A program made the translations under genes and the position numbers. Below are positions 17,601-24,614 of a stretch of 46,501 bases of DNA, piece after piece. The notes beneath the pieces are model-generated. The model was not told the origin of the DNA, did not search any database, and saw only the letters and a list, made by a program, of their open reading frames with translations. The DNA lies in NCBI GenBank assembly GCA_019873685.1, contig JAIOAT010000025.1:1-46501 (forward strand). Direction: 5' to 3'. Within the stretch, counting starts at the first letter, position 1, and each line of letters begins with the position of its first letter. The stretch is from Chloroflexota bacterium. Its GTDB lineage: Bacteria; Chloroflexota; Anaerolineae; Aggregatilineales; Ch27.

Positions 17601-18833
17601 GATGCTCAGCAGCAGGGGATGATGCAGGAAGGAGGTCAGGCTGTTCAGAGTCGGGCGTTCTTCATCCGGCAGCAACCGCAGGAGCACCCGCCGCGCCTTC
17701 TCCTCGTCCAGGTAATCGGCCACGTAAGCCTGGACCTGGGCCCGGTCCCAGGGCACCGGGCGGACAACCGGCAACTCGAGGGTCAGACCGCGCGCATAGG
17801 TCTGCTCCTCGCAGGCGACCACCAGCCGCTGCGGAGCCTCATCCCCTTCCAGCCAGCGCCGCAGCGCCTCAGCCTGGGCGGCGGCGGTAGCCGGGTCGGT
17901 CTCTCCCAGCCCATCCAGGAAGAGCGTTGCCCGGCCCTGCTGCAACAGCGTCACCGGGTCGGTTTCCAGCGGCCAGCCAGCCCGGACGAACTGATCGGCC
18001 GTCTGGCCCGCTGCCCAGTCCACACAGCGCAACAGAATCGGCAGCGGCGCAGATTCTGGCGCGGCCAGGCTGGCGCGGGCCGCCCTCAGCGCCAGGTGGT
18101 TGAGCAGCGTTGTCTTGCCGGCTGCCGGCGGCCCGATGAGCACAAAACGCGGATACTGGCGAGCCACCGCAGCGATGCCCTCCAGCCGCGTCGACTGGCG
18201 GCGAAAGCCCGCCCCTGCCGGCTGGCGATCGTCCTGTACTTCGAACAATCCATCGCTCAGCCAGCGTTCCACGCCGAACGGCTCCGGGCGCAGCATCCCC
18301 TGCTCCGCCTGGCGACGCTGCCGGGCAGGGACAATCGTCTGCTCAACAGCGATGCAGCGCGCCTCCAGGCGAGCGATCAGGCGGATCAGATACTGCTCGC
18401 GCGGGGCGGGCGAGGTTGTCATCGCTGCAGGGACCGAGGTTTCCAGCTCGTCGAGCAGATCGTCCAGCCGGGCAGCGAAGATATCCGGCCGCGACCAGCC
18501 GGCAAAGTCAACCACCTGCAGATCGCTCGTCCCGGCAATGGCGGGGATGGGCCGCAGCAGGACGGGGATAATCGTCCGGTCAAGTTGCTCGGCGATCGCG
18601 ATCTCCTGCTTGCAGTAGCGCGACTCCAGGTAGTCAGGACTGAGCACCGCCAGCACCCCCGCACAGCCGGCCATTCGCCCCTGCACTGTGCGCAGGTCCC
18701 ATTTCTCCGCCCCCCGATCCAGGCGATCCAGCCAGACGTTCACCCCGCGGATCTTCAGGGCCGCAGCCAGGTGCAGGGCAAAGGCGGCATCGCTGGCGGC
18801 GTAACTCAGGTAAACCGGCTGTGTGTGGGCCAT
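14607..18833 (-). CDS. TIR-NACHT-type ATPase-HEAT repeat protein (NLR-like)
   Basis: A 1408-residue protein with NLR-like order: effector, NTPase, repeats. Residues 1-130 are TIR: VYLSYAASD, VWLDRLD, VLSPDYLESRYCKQE with Glu77 at the expected catalytic place, and IIPVLL. A P-loop ATPase follows from about 220: Walker A GPPAAGKT (234-241) and Walker B LFLDGLGE (304-311), the latter close to the NACHT consensus LFLDGLDE. After a helical section come HEAT/PBS-lyase-type repeats to the C-terminus, in three blocks separated by low-complexity spacers near residues 925-955 and 1125-1160. Each block ends with a similar Trp-containing cap. The ATG at 18833 has a weak ribosome-binding site but a good promoter lies upstream. 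A role in immunity or stress signalling is inferred. Confidence 0.9.
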   Translation of the reverse strand: MAHTQPVYLSYAASDAAFALHLAAALKIRGVNVWLDRLDRGAEKWDLRTVQGRMAGCAGVLAVLSPDYLESRYCKQEIAIAEQLDRTIIPVLLRPIPAIAGTSDLQVVDFAGWSRPDIFAARLDDLLDELETSVPAAMTTSPAPREQYLIRLIARLEARCIAVEQTIVPARQRRQAEQGMLRPEPFGVERWLSDGLFEVQDDRQPAGAGFRRQSTRLEGIAAVARQYPRFVLIGPPAAGKTTLLNHLALRAARASLAAPESAPLPILLRCVDWAAGQTADQFVRAGWPLETDPVTLLQQGRATLFLDGLGETDPATAAAQAEALRRWLEGDEAPQRLVVACEEQTYARGLTLELPVVRPVPWDRAQVQAYVADYLDEEKARRVLLRLLPDEERPTLNSLTSFLHHPLLLSIFSHICEILPEDITAYSLGFLLEQYVVELWEQRSAAATVTFQEMEAGLSALAYAAVAEGMPVYLPEAYVQAHVRDPRLLAPENSAAFLEFSQGSVRFIHGLIRYYFAALHLMSLEPAAWLQPPQFDPSENRIPQPLDPVAIIAAGLLPDVATYLGRIAAIDPYLALECAASGVQLADETYARLVETLLNAPPVTAGGGRVAALRLLPPRMLQERLPLLLAVMRDGSWDARWAAVDALLELGLPLALEVVESLQDFNPSLREAAASGLRQIGESVLPTLVALLRNGEPDVRANAAWALGSLADRAAVPALVEALYDTDEEVVNRAATALGLIKDQAAIPWLARLLTHASAGVRRAAAEALLWLGGEAIPAMLDAIREGDGEARELVIATLRAAPDKAVRQALLDATGHPDVEVRSAAVEALGEAEDDVTITHLIRRLRDKGQSQWRSETISETARQMLQRSGQPRALQAVADWEHEEAYARQIEGLDDTMPDEELHELRSNHLPARANGSNGSQKSAARAKDRLLHMTSSAVEAPEGLASASWEERRDAVAALAHRDARVALPLLKQALDDEDPYVRIAAVRALGAFKTREALQLLLVALADEEVLVCDAAADMLRQIGRPAIPGLIGALEAESVEMRAAAVEVLGAIADPDAIPHLARLLEDTARPWLSDKRVCDLAAQALRAINTPAAHRIVLEWQARHAPDPAQFARLTQAQIDRLASGEATMEELLETLPEREEHPAPSSETTPETDGSDILAGLLAELQQDGWATRQEAAKALREYAKLNQGSTDAAMIRQLVRALQDPDWVVRWAVAEALASIGTASAVPALVPLVADPHWLVRVAAIRAIMMLGDAEVAPELVGALNDPREMVREAAAEALGTIGDQRVAPALLPLLDDPEEFVRMAAIYALGRLRYAPALEALGRAITDPSVNIRWAAAVAVADVGDPAAVSILAPALADASGPSWGDGRVCDVAARALEALDTPEAREALEAWRSTRSVV

Positions 18834-18910
18834 AATAAGTTCAGCGGCTCCGGATCACACGCATAAAGCCATAGAACATAATTTCTGCAAAGAGTACGTT
18901 AAGTTAGTGA

Positions 18911-18949
18911 ATTATAACCATTGTACTCGAAACCGTGAAAACAATGCAA
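18911..18949 (-). promoter_or_regulatory. AT-rich promoter region of the TIR-NACHT-HEAT gene
   Basis: The 172-base gap 18834-19005 is strikingly AT-rich. On the minus strand two overlapping sigma70-like promoters can be read: TTGCAT (18949-18944), 18 bases, TACAAT (18925-18920); and TTCACG (18939-18934), 17 bases, TATAAT (18916-18911). Transcription would start about 70-80 bases upstream of the ATG at 18833. The gene can therefore be expressed independently of the two upstream TIR genes. Confidence 0.55.
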
Positions 18950-19005
18950 GTAGGGTTAGCATCACATCCCGATCCGACGGTCAATTTAATACTCCTTTAC
19001 TCCGA

Positions 19006-22000
19006 TTACTGCACGATGCCCACCACCCGCCGGCTGACCCATTCCTGCACCAGCGGGATCACGATCCGATGGCGGCCCTCCATGTCCTGGCTGATCAGCC
19101 GCCGCTTGAGCAGCGCCTGCCCGCCCGCGCTGCCGATCTGCTCGCGCGTCAGGGCGACCGGCCCCTCAGCCAGCAATTCCAGGAGCCGCCGCCCCTCTTC
19201 CCCCACATCCTCCCACAGGTGTTCAAAGTACAACCCGTGCGCCCCGTATAGCCAGTTCACCGCTTCCTCCAGCACCGGGCGGCGGATGCGCTGCAGGTGA
19301 CGATGGTTGGCAATATCGACAATCTTGTAGCAGATCGCCTGAATCAGGAAAGGATGGCAGTTGGTCAGGCGGAGAATCTCGGCGACCACTTCGCGCTCGT
19401 AGGTGGGCACATCGCCCGGATCGTTGGTCGGCATGCGGATCAGCTCCTGAGCGGCTTTCTCGCTCAGATAGCTGATCTCGACCGTCTGCACGCTGATGAA
19501 GTAGGAAGCAGCATTCGGCCCCAGCGCGTCCAGGGTTTCCACCCCGCAGAACAGGAACAACATGTGCTCGCTGTGCTGCATCGTATCCCGCAGAAAGTCC
19601 AGGACGCGCAGGGTCAACGAGCCGCTGCGGATGGCCGCCCCAACCTTCTCAAACTCGTCAATGGTCACCAGCAGCACCTGCCCCTCTTCCAGCAGCGGGT
19701 AAATCTGATCCTGCAGCCAGGGGCTGAGCGTGGCATACGGGTTGGCCGTGTACTGCTCCAGGGTGGGCCGGGCGATCTGGGCGCCGGTGCGCTGCACCAT
19801 CCGGAAGTAGATGGCGCGAGCCAGGAAGTAGAAGAAGCTGGCGTCGTTCTGCTGCACGCCCGCTTCCTGGCCGCTCAGAAACACGGGGATATAGGTATCG
19901 TTCCAGCCGCGCAACAGATTCTGTAGCTGGAGCAGGAAGCTGGTCTTGCCCATGCGCCGCGGACCGTGCAAAACCAGCGTGGGCCGGTTGGCGCTGTTGA
20001 GCCAGTCGACGATCTCCCGCGCCAGTTCCAGACGCCCCTTGAACAGCGTCGGGTTGCGGGCCGGGATGGGCTTGCCGACGATGTACGGGTTGCGGTAACG
20101 AACCGCCGTCCGGGCCTGCAATTGCCCGATGTGCGCTTCCAGCGCCTCGGCCATGCGCTGCACGGCCGCCGCCCACTGGCTGGCCTGCGGATGCGTATAG
20201 CGGGTCTGCAACCGGAGGCGTAACTGGTTGCACTTCTCCAGCGCGTCGATCACCGACTGCTGATGCTGCAAGGATTCGCCGGGCCAGCGCAGGGCGGCGC
20301 CGGCTGCCTCGCCGATGTCCAGCAGCGACTGCAATGTGCTATCGATCAGGGAACCGTAACTATCGCCGGAGATGATCAGGTTGACCAGCCGGTGCTCCAG
20401 TTCCGCTACATCCTGCACCGACCGGATCTGGCTGAGTGTGCGGGTGAGTTCCCCGGCTGCCCAGCTGACATACGCCGCGTCCAAGCGGTGGATATCCCGC
20501 AGCAGATCGACCAGCAGCACAGCGAGCACACACCAGGGGTTGTGATGCTCGGTAAGCTGAACGCCGCTGCGATCGATGGCCAGCCAGCTCGCCGGCTGGC
20601 TGTAAGCCAGCGCATTCAGGCGCTCCACCTCGCGCCGCACCAGCGCCTGGCGCTCCTGATAGTCCATGGAAAGGAACTGGCGCGGGTCAATCGCCGTTTC
20701 CAGCATGGCCTGCTGCCAGCGCTGCTCACGGGCGGAAAAACTGCCCATATCCAGGCGCAGGCATTGCACCTCATCAATAGCCTGGCTGAGTTGCTGCAGG
20801 GTGCGCTCCACGGCGCTATGGGGGTCGTCATCTGTCTCCCGGCGGGCCGCCAGGGCTACCCGGATGTTGCCCACCGCGGCTTCCAGCGCGTCATACGTCG
20901 CCCAGTAAGCCTGTACCTGGCTAAAGTCGATCGCCTGGTAGATCCGGTCGCTGATGAACTGATAGATTTGCAGGGTTTGCTGCCAGTTCGGCTGGTGCTC
21001 CCGGCGCAGAGCCTGCCGGCCATCATCCAGTTGCTGAAGGAAGCGGGCGTAGATGCGCAATTTCTCCAGCCCGGAGCCAGCGTAGCGCACCTTCTCCAGC
21101 ATCGCACGCATGCAGATGCTGCTATCGGGGACCAGGTTGTGCCCTTCGACGACGCTCAGCGCGTCTTCCAGACCGCTGGTCAGGTGCAACTTCTGCAACC
21201 CCATCTCACCGACCACCGCCTGGTAGCGCTGCTGGCAGGCGACATTCTCCGTCCGGGCGACAAATTCCTCCGGGCTGAGGCCAGCCGTCGCCAGCGACAA
21301 CATGGCCGCTGTGGCCCCGCCCGGCAGAACAACCAGCGGCTGATCCAGCAGGCGCACCAGCCGGTCGATCTGTTCGGAATCGACCGCTCCGGCTTTGAGT
21401 TGCTCGGCCAGGCGACGATGCTCGGCCATCACCCGATAGGTCAACCAGGGCCACAGCAATAGCCGCAACCGGCCAAGTACAACACCCAGCAGGCCAAGCA
21501 GCGCCAGAGCCGCATACGACCAGAATTCTGCGCCGGGCGTCAGCAGGTAGCCAAGCAACAGGGCGCTCTGCACAAGGACATGGATGACCATGCTGAAGCT
21601 CAGCGGCAAGAAGGTCACCAGGACCAGCGGCAGAGCAAAGATTGGCCCACCGCCAGCTTGCAGGAGCGCTTCCAGAAAGGTGACCACCGCCGGCTCGGCA
21701 GCGACGATCACCGTCACTCCCAGCAACGACACCAGGTTGGCCAGCAGGATGAATGCCAGTGTCAGCAGCACTGCCGCGCTGGTCTGGCCGGTCAGACGCT
21801 CCACCCAGCCGTGACCATTCTGTTGCCCGCGCGCCTGGGACTCCTGAGGCCGGTTTGCCGCCAGCGGGCGCACCTTATCCAGCATCCGGAGCAGGGAACC
21901 GACCGCCTCCGGCGTCAGACCATCGGCGAAGCTAACCTGCATCCTGTCTCCAGCCGTGTCTCCCGCCAGCCCTGCGCCCACCGGTTGCCCGCCGAAAAGC

Positions 22001-22257
22001 ACCTCCACCACCGGCACCCCCTGCCGCTGAGCCTCGGCGACCTCCCAGCGACAGCGCTCGGAAGCCGTCGCTTCCGGTGTGACGATCAGCAGCAATGCGT
22101 CGGAGCGCTGGATCACGGCGCGGAGGCGTTTCCTGGGGTAGCGCGGCCCGGCCAGCAACCACAGGTCCAGCAGCGCCTGGTGATCAAAGTCATCCAGGAT
22201 GTTGATCAGTTCCCGGACCAGGTCGTCCGGGCCAGCGCAGGCAACGAAAAGACGCAT
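19006..22257 (-). CDS. Membrane-anchored TIR-like protein with C-terminal AAA/STAND ATPase
   Basis: A 1083-residue protein. Residues 1-90 are a TIR-like domain (LFVACAGPDD, SDALLLIVTPEATASERCRWEVAEA with Glu72, VPVVEVLF), somewhat degenerate. Residues 160-270 hold three or four transmembrane helices. Residues 280-720 are mostly helical with no recognisable domain. The ATPase begins with NPYIVGKPI and LFKGR (722-742), then Walker A GPRRMGKT (765-772) and Walker B LLVTIDEFE (862-870), and ends in a winged-helix-like tail. The ATG is preceded by GGGAG at five bases. It starts 25 bases after the upstream TIR-ATPase gene stop, so the two are probably one operon. Its ATPase resembles the one in that neighbour. 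Confidence 0.85.
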   Translation of the reverse strand: MRLFVACAGPDDLVRELINILDDFDHQALLDLWLLAGPRYPRKRLRAVIQRSDALLLIVTPEATASERCRWEVAEAQRQGVPVVEVLFGGQPVGAGLAGDTAGDRMQVSFADGLTPEAVGSLLRMLDKVRPLAANRPQESQARGQQNGHGWVERLTGQTSAAVLLTLAFILLANLVSLLGVTVIVAAEPAVVTFLEALLQAGGGPIFALPLVLVTFLPLSFSMVIHVLVQSALLLGYLLTPGAEFWSYAALALLGLLGVVLGRLRLLLWPWLTYRVMAEHRRLAEQLKAGAVDSEQIDRLVRLLDQPLVVLPGGATAAMLSLATAGLSPEEFVARTENVACQQRYQAVVGEMGLQKLHLTSGLEDALSVVEGHNLVPDSSICMRAMLEKVRYAGSGLEKLRIYARFLQQLDDGRQALRREHQPNWQQTLQIYQFISDRIYQAIDFSQVQAYWATYDALEAAVGNIRVALAARRETDDDPHSAVERTLQQLSQAIDEVQCLRLDMGSFSAREQRWQQAMLETAIDPRQFLSMDYQERQALVRREVERLNALAYSQPASWLAIDRSGVQLTEHHNPWCVLAVLLVDLLRDIHRLDAAYVSWAAGELTRTLSQIRSVQDVAELEHRLVNLIISGDSYGSLIDSTLQSLLDIGEAAGAALRWPGESLQHQQSVIDALEKCNQLRLRLQTRYTHPQASQWAAAVQRMAEALEAHIGQLQARTAVRYRNPYIVGKPIPARNPTLFKGRLELAREIVDWLNSANRPTLVLHGPRRMGKTSFLLQLQNLLRGWNDTYIPVFLSGQEAGVQQNDASFFYFLARAIYFRMVQRTGAQIARPTLEQYTANPYATLSPWLQDQIYPLLEEGQVLLVTIDEFEKVGAAIRSGSLTLRVLDFLRDTMQHSEHMLFLFCGVETLDALGPNAASYFISVQTVEISYLSEKAAQELIRMPTNDPGDVPTYEREVVAEILRLTNCHPFLIQAICYKIVDIANHRHLQRIRRPVLEEAVNWLYGAHGLYFEHLWEDVGEEGRRLLELLAEGPVALTREQIGSAGGQALLKRRLISQDMEGRHRIVIPLVQEWVSRRVVGIVQ

Positions 22258-22282
22258 CGCGGCTCCCGAAGCACATCCAGCG

Positions 22283-24277
22283 TCACAGTTCGCAGGCCAG
22301 CACGTAATCGGCGAACGGGCGGCAGAACACCTCCCCGTCAGCCGTCAGTACACCGCGTAGCTTCAGCTTCTCCCAGACTTCCGGCGGAATCGGCTCTCCA
22401 GAGTCGATGCCGACGACCTGCCGGATCGCTGCTTTCTGGAGAGCTGTCTGGCGATTCCACAGGCTGGCAAAGACCGGTTCCACGCGGCGGCTGTATTGCC
22501 GCCAGATCTCGGCCCGGTTCCAGCCATTCTCCCGCGCCGCCCAGACCACATACCCGGCCATCTGGGTCAGGCAGGGGTGGCCGCCGGCCAGCGCGCCAAT
22601 CAGGGCCAGTTCCTGGGGGCGCACCTCACGCCGGCTGCGGCGGTAGGCGCGGTGCACCAGTTCATGCCATTCTTCCTGGGGCATCAGGCCCAGATAAACA
22701 GTCTCGAAGATGTTGTCGAACGGCGAACCCAGCTGGCCGCTACGCTTGAGATCGATCAGTTCATGGGCTGTCGCCACGATCATGCCCAGCATCCCCAGCG
22801 ACCCGGACGAGCGCAGTTGCTCCAGGAAGACATCCATCTCCCGGTGGGCCATCACGCTCTCCCACTCATCCAGGCACAGCACCAGGCGGATGTTCGATTC
22901 GGCCAGTTCCTCGAACTTCTCCGCCATGACAGCCACCTGGCCATCGTACTGCTCCGGCCACAGGTCGCGCTTGATGCTGGCGGCGATCCGCTGCCGCAGC
23001 AGGCGCATGGCGTCGGCGGGGGTGTGCATCCGCGCGCTCATCATGTCCAGGTAAGCCACAAGCCAGGTGTGCTCGGCGGGCAGCAGTTGTTTGTAGCGCC
23101 GCCAGATCAGGTTAAGCAGCGAAGTCTTGCCCATCCGCCGGTTGGCCACCACCGAAACCGACTGCAGTTCCGGGCCAATCCGCCCGACAATGGCCTCGAT
23201 CACTGCCTTGCGCCCCACAAACAGATCGTCGCGGATGGCTCCGCCGTAGACAAACGGGTTGGCGGGCGCGTTGCCGCCGCCCGGCGGGGCGATAACCTCC
23301 GGCTCCGGAGGACGCGAGGGAGGCTGAACCTCCCGCAGGGTGTGTACCAAGCGCTCGCCCTCCCCTCCCCAGTCAGTATAGATATCAATCGGCGGTGTGA
23401 TGCCGAGCGTAGCCGGGACCGGTGCGGCGGGGCCTAACCGGACCGGGATCACCGGCTTGCGAATCTCGCTGGCAAAAGCGACCTCGTCGGGGACGACCGG
23501 CACGCCGGCATCGCCGGCGGACATCAGCGCCACCACAGCGTCAGCGCGGCGAATCCCCTGTTCCACCCCCAGATCAATGACCGCGTCGCGCTGGCCGTGC
23601 TCGACCTTCACCACGGCAAAGCCCTCACGAGCCAGCTGGGCGCTGATAGCCTCGGCAGCCCGGCGGTTGCCGGGGCTGAAGCTCACATACACCATCTCCT
23701 GCCCTGGCTCGGTGGATACCCCTCCCTCCGGCGTCAGCGGGATCAGCACCCGGTCGGAAGGCTTAAGCGGCACACGCAGGTGCGGGCGGGCGGCATAGCG
23801 CGGGTGACGGGCGTTCACCTCGCAGGTCTTACCCAGCCAGCGGCGGTCAAAGGCAAAGGTCGCCGCACCATGTGGGTCGGTCTGGCGGATGATCGTTTCG
23901 TCCAGCACCAGCGACACTTCCGCGCCGGGAACCGGACGGGTGGGGTCGCCCGCCTCGTGGACAAGCACGGTCAGGACATAGGTCGCGCTGAGGGTGACAT
24001 CCCGCGAATACAACAGCGCGATCAGCACGAAGCCAAACAGGAATAATCCGATGACCGCCAGGACGATGATGAAGAACTGTTCCGGCGACAGGCGGTTGAA
24101 GTTCTTGACCACGTCGCCAAAACTGCCCTGCGGAAAGAGGAGGATGACCAGGACGATGACGGCGATAATCACAAAGGCGCCAAAGGCCAAAAAGCCACGG
24201 AAATGCCGGGCGAGATCGAACATCGGCGCCAGAAATTCCTGGAATTTCTGGAGGAAACTGACCAGTTGCTTGATCAC
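22283..24277 (-). CDS. Membrane protein with Ig-like, TIR-like and ATPase domains
   Basis: A 664-residue protein. Two transmembrane helices (28-49, 68-90) come first, then a beta-rich Ig/CnaB-like segment (98-182; TVLVHEAGDPTRPVPGAEV). A TIR-like domain follows at about 194-305 (VYVSFSPGNRRAAEAI, RRADAVVALMSAG, VPDEVAFASEIRKPVIPVRL; Glu265 is the candidate glutamate). The ATPase at about 340-664 opens with NPFVYGG and LFVGRK, then a P-loop ANRRMGKTS (378-386) with Ala in place of the first Gly, and Walker B LVLCLDEWE (465-473). It starts with GTG; a promoter lies about 85 bases upstream. It is the first gene of the TIR cluster. Confidence 0.83.
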   Translation of the reverse strand: MIKQLVSFLQKFQEFLAPMFDLARHFRGFLAFGAFVIIAVIVLVILLFPQGSFGDVVKNFNRLSPEQFFIIVLAVIGLFLFGFVLIALLYSRDVTLSATYVLTVLVHEAGDPTRPVPGAEVSLVLDETIIRQTDPHGAATFAFDRRWLGKTCEVNARHPRYAARPHLRVPLKPSDRVLIPLTPEGGVSTEPGQEMVYVSFSPGNRRAAEAISAQLAREGFAVVKVEHGQRDAVIDLGVEQGIRRADAVVALMSAGDAGVPVVPDEVAFASEIRKPVIPVRLGPAAPVPATLGITPPIDIYTDWGGEGERLVHTLREVQPPSRPPEPEVIAPPGGGNAPANPFVYGGAIRDDLFVGRKAVIEAIVGRIGPELQSVSVVANRRMGKTSLLNLIWRRYKQLLPAEHTWLVAYLDMMSARMHTPADAMRLLRQRIAASIKRDLWPEQYDGQVAVMAEKFEELAESNIRLVLCLDEWESVMAHREMDVFLEQLRSSGSLGMLGMIVATAHELIDLKRSGQLGSPFDNIFETVYLGLMPQEEWHELVHRAYRRSRREVRPQELALIGALAGGHPCLTQMAGYVVWAARENGWNRAEIWRQYSRRVEPVFASLWNRQTALQKAAIRQVVGIDSGEPIPPEVWEKLKLRGVLTADGEVFCRPFADYVLACEL

Positions 24278-24360
24278 GCTGGAATCACCGCGACCGCGGC
24301 CCCCCGACGCTACGCCCTGCTCTTGACACGCGCATGCAGACGCAGAGTCCCCCGCCTTTG

Positions 24361-24388
24361 ACTATAGCGATATTCCGACGATAAGCAA
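24361..24388 (-). promoter_or_regulatory. Candidate promoter of the TIR cluster
   Basis: On the minus strand TTGCTT (24388-24383) lies 16 bases from TATAGT (24366-24361). Transcription would start near 24354, about 77 bases upstream of the GTG at 24277. Confidence 0.45.
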
Positions 24389-24546
24389 ACCGAAAACTAA
24401 CTTTTGACGATCTTTCCGTGAGGTTTTTTAGGAATTTTTTATAACTGGCTGGTTCTCACCTAGTGTAACAACAGCAAAGCGATCGTGTAAACCGGCTTAG
24501 AGCCTCAAGTCACGATTTATCTGATGATCAGATTATCGGATAGACA

Positions 24547-24576
24547 TTGCCTGATTTAGATAAATACAGTACTGTA
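24547..24576 (+). promoter_or_regulatory. Candidate promoter and palindromic operator of the secreted SH3 gene
   Basis: TTGCCT (24547-24552) is 17 bases from TACTGT (24570-24575). The 12-base palindrome TACAGTACTGTA (24565-24576) covers the -10 element, so a dimeric repressor could block it. The -10 match is weak, and the arrangement is inferred. Confidence 0.35.
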
Positions 24577-24614
24577 TCCCTGTCAATCATTCACTTAGCG
24601 AACAGGATACAGGC

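Larger units (their letters stand above)
24278..24614. promoter_or_regulatory. AT-rich divergent regulatory region between TIR cluster and secreted SH3 protein
   Basis: This 337-base gap holds no gene that I can support. It carries a minus-strand promoter for the TIR cluster, a plus-strand promoter candidate for the secreted protein, long A/T runs around 24400-24445, and two perfect palindromes: TCTGATGATCAGA (24520-24532) and TACAGTACTGTA (24565-24576). The second overlaps the plus-strand -10 element, as an operator would. The base composition contrasts sharply with the flanking genes. Confidence 0.5.

Noticed and set aside
17592..18866. Long plus-strand open frame (about 424 codons) opposite the TIR-NACHT-HEAT gene
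   Set aside because: It is antisense to a clear multi-domain gene, its protein is low-complexity Arg/Gln/His-rich, and no ribosome-binding site or family match is seen. Similar shadows at 15099-16226, 20263-21462 and 21580-22749 were rejected for the same reason.
24565..24576. Palindrome as a LexA (SOS) box
   Set aside because: The E. coli-type box is CTGT-N8-ACAG; here the half-sites are in the opposite order (ACAGTACTGT), and the Gram-positive CGAAC-N4-GTTCG form does not match either.
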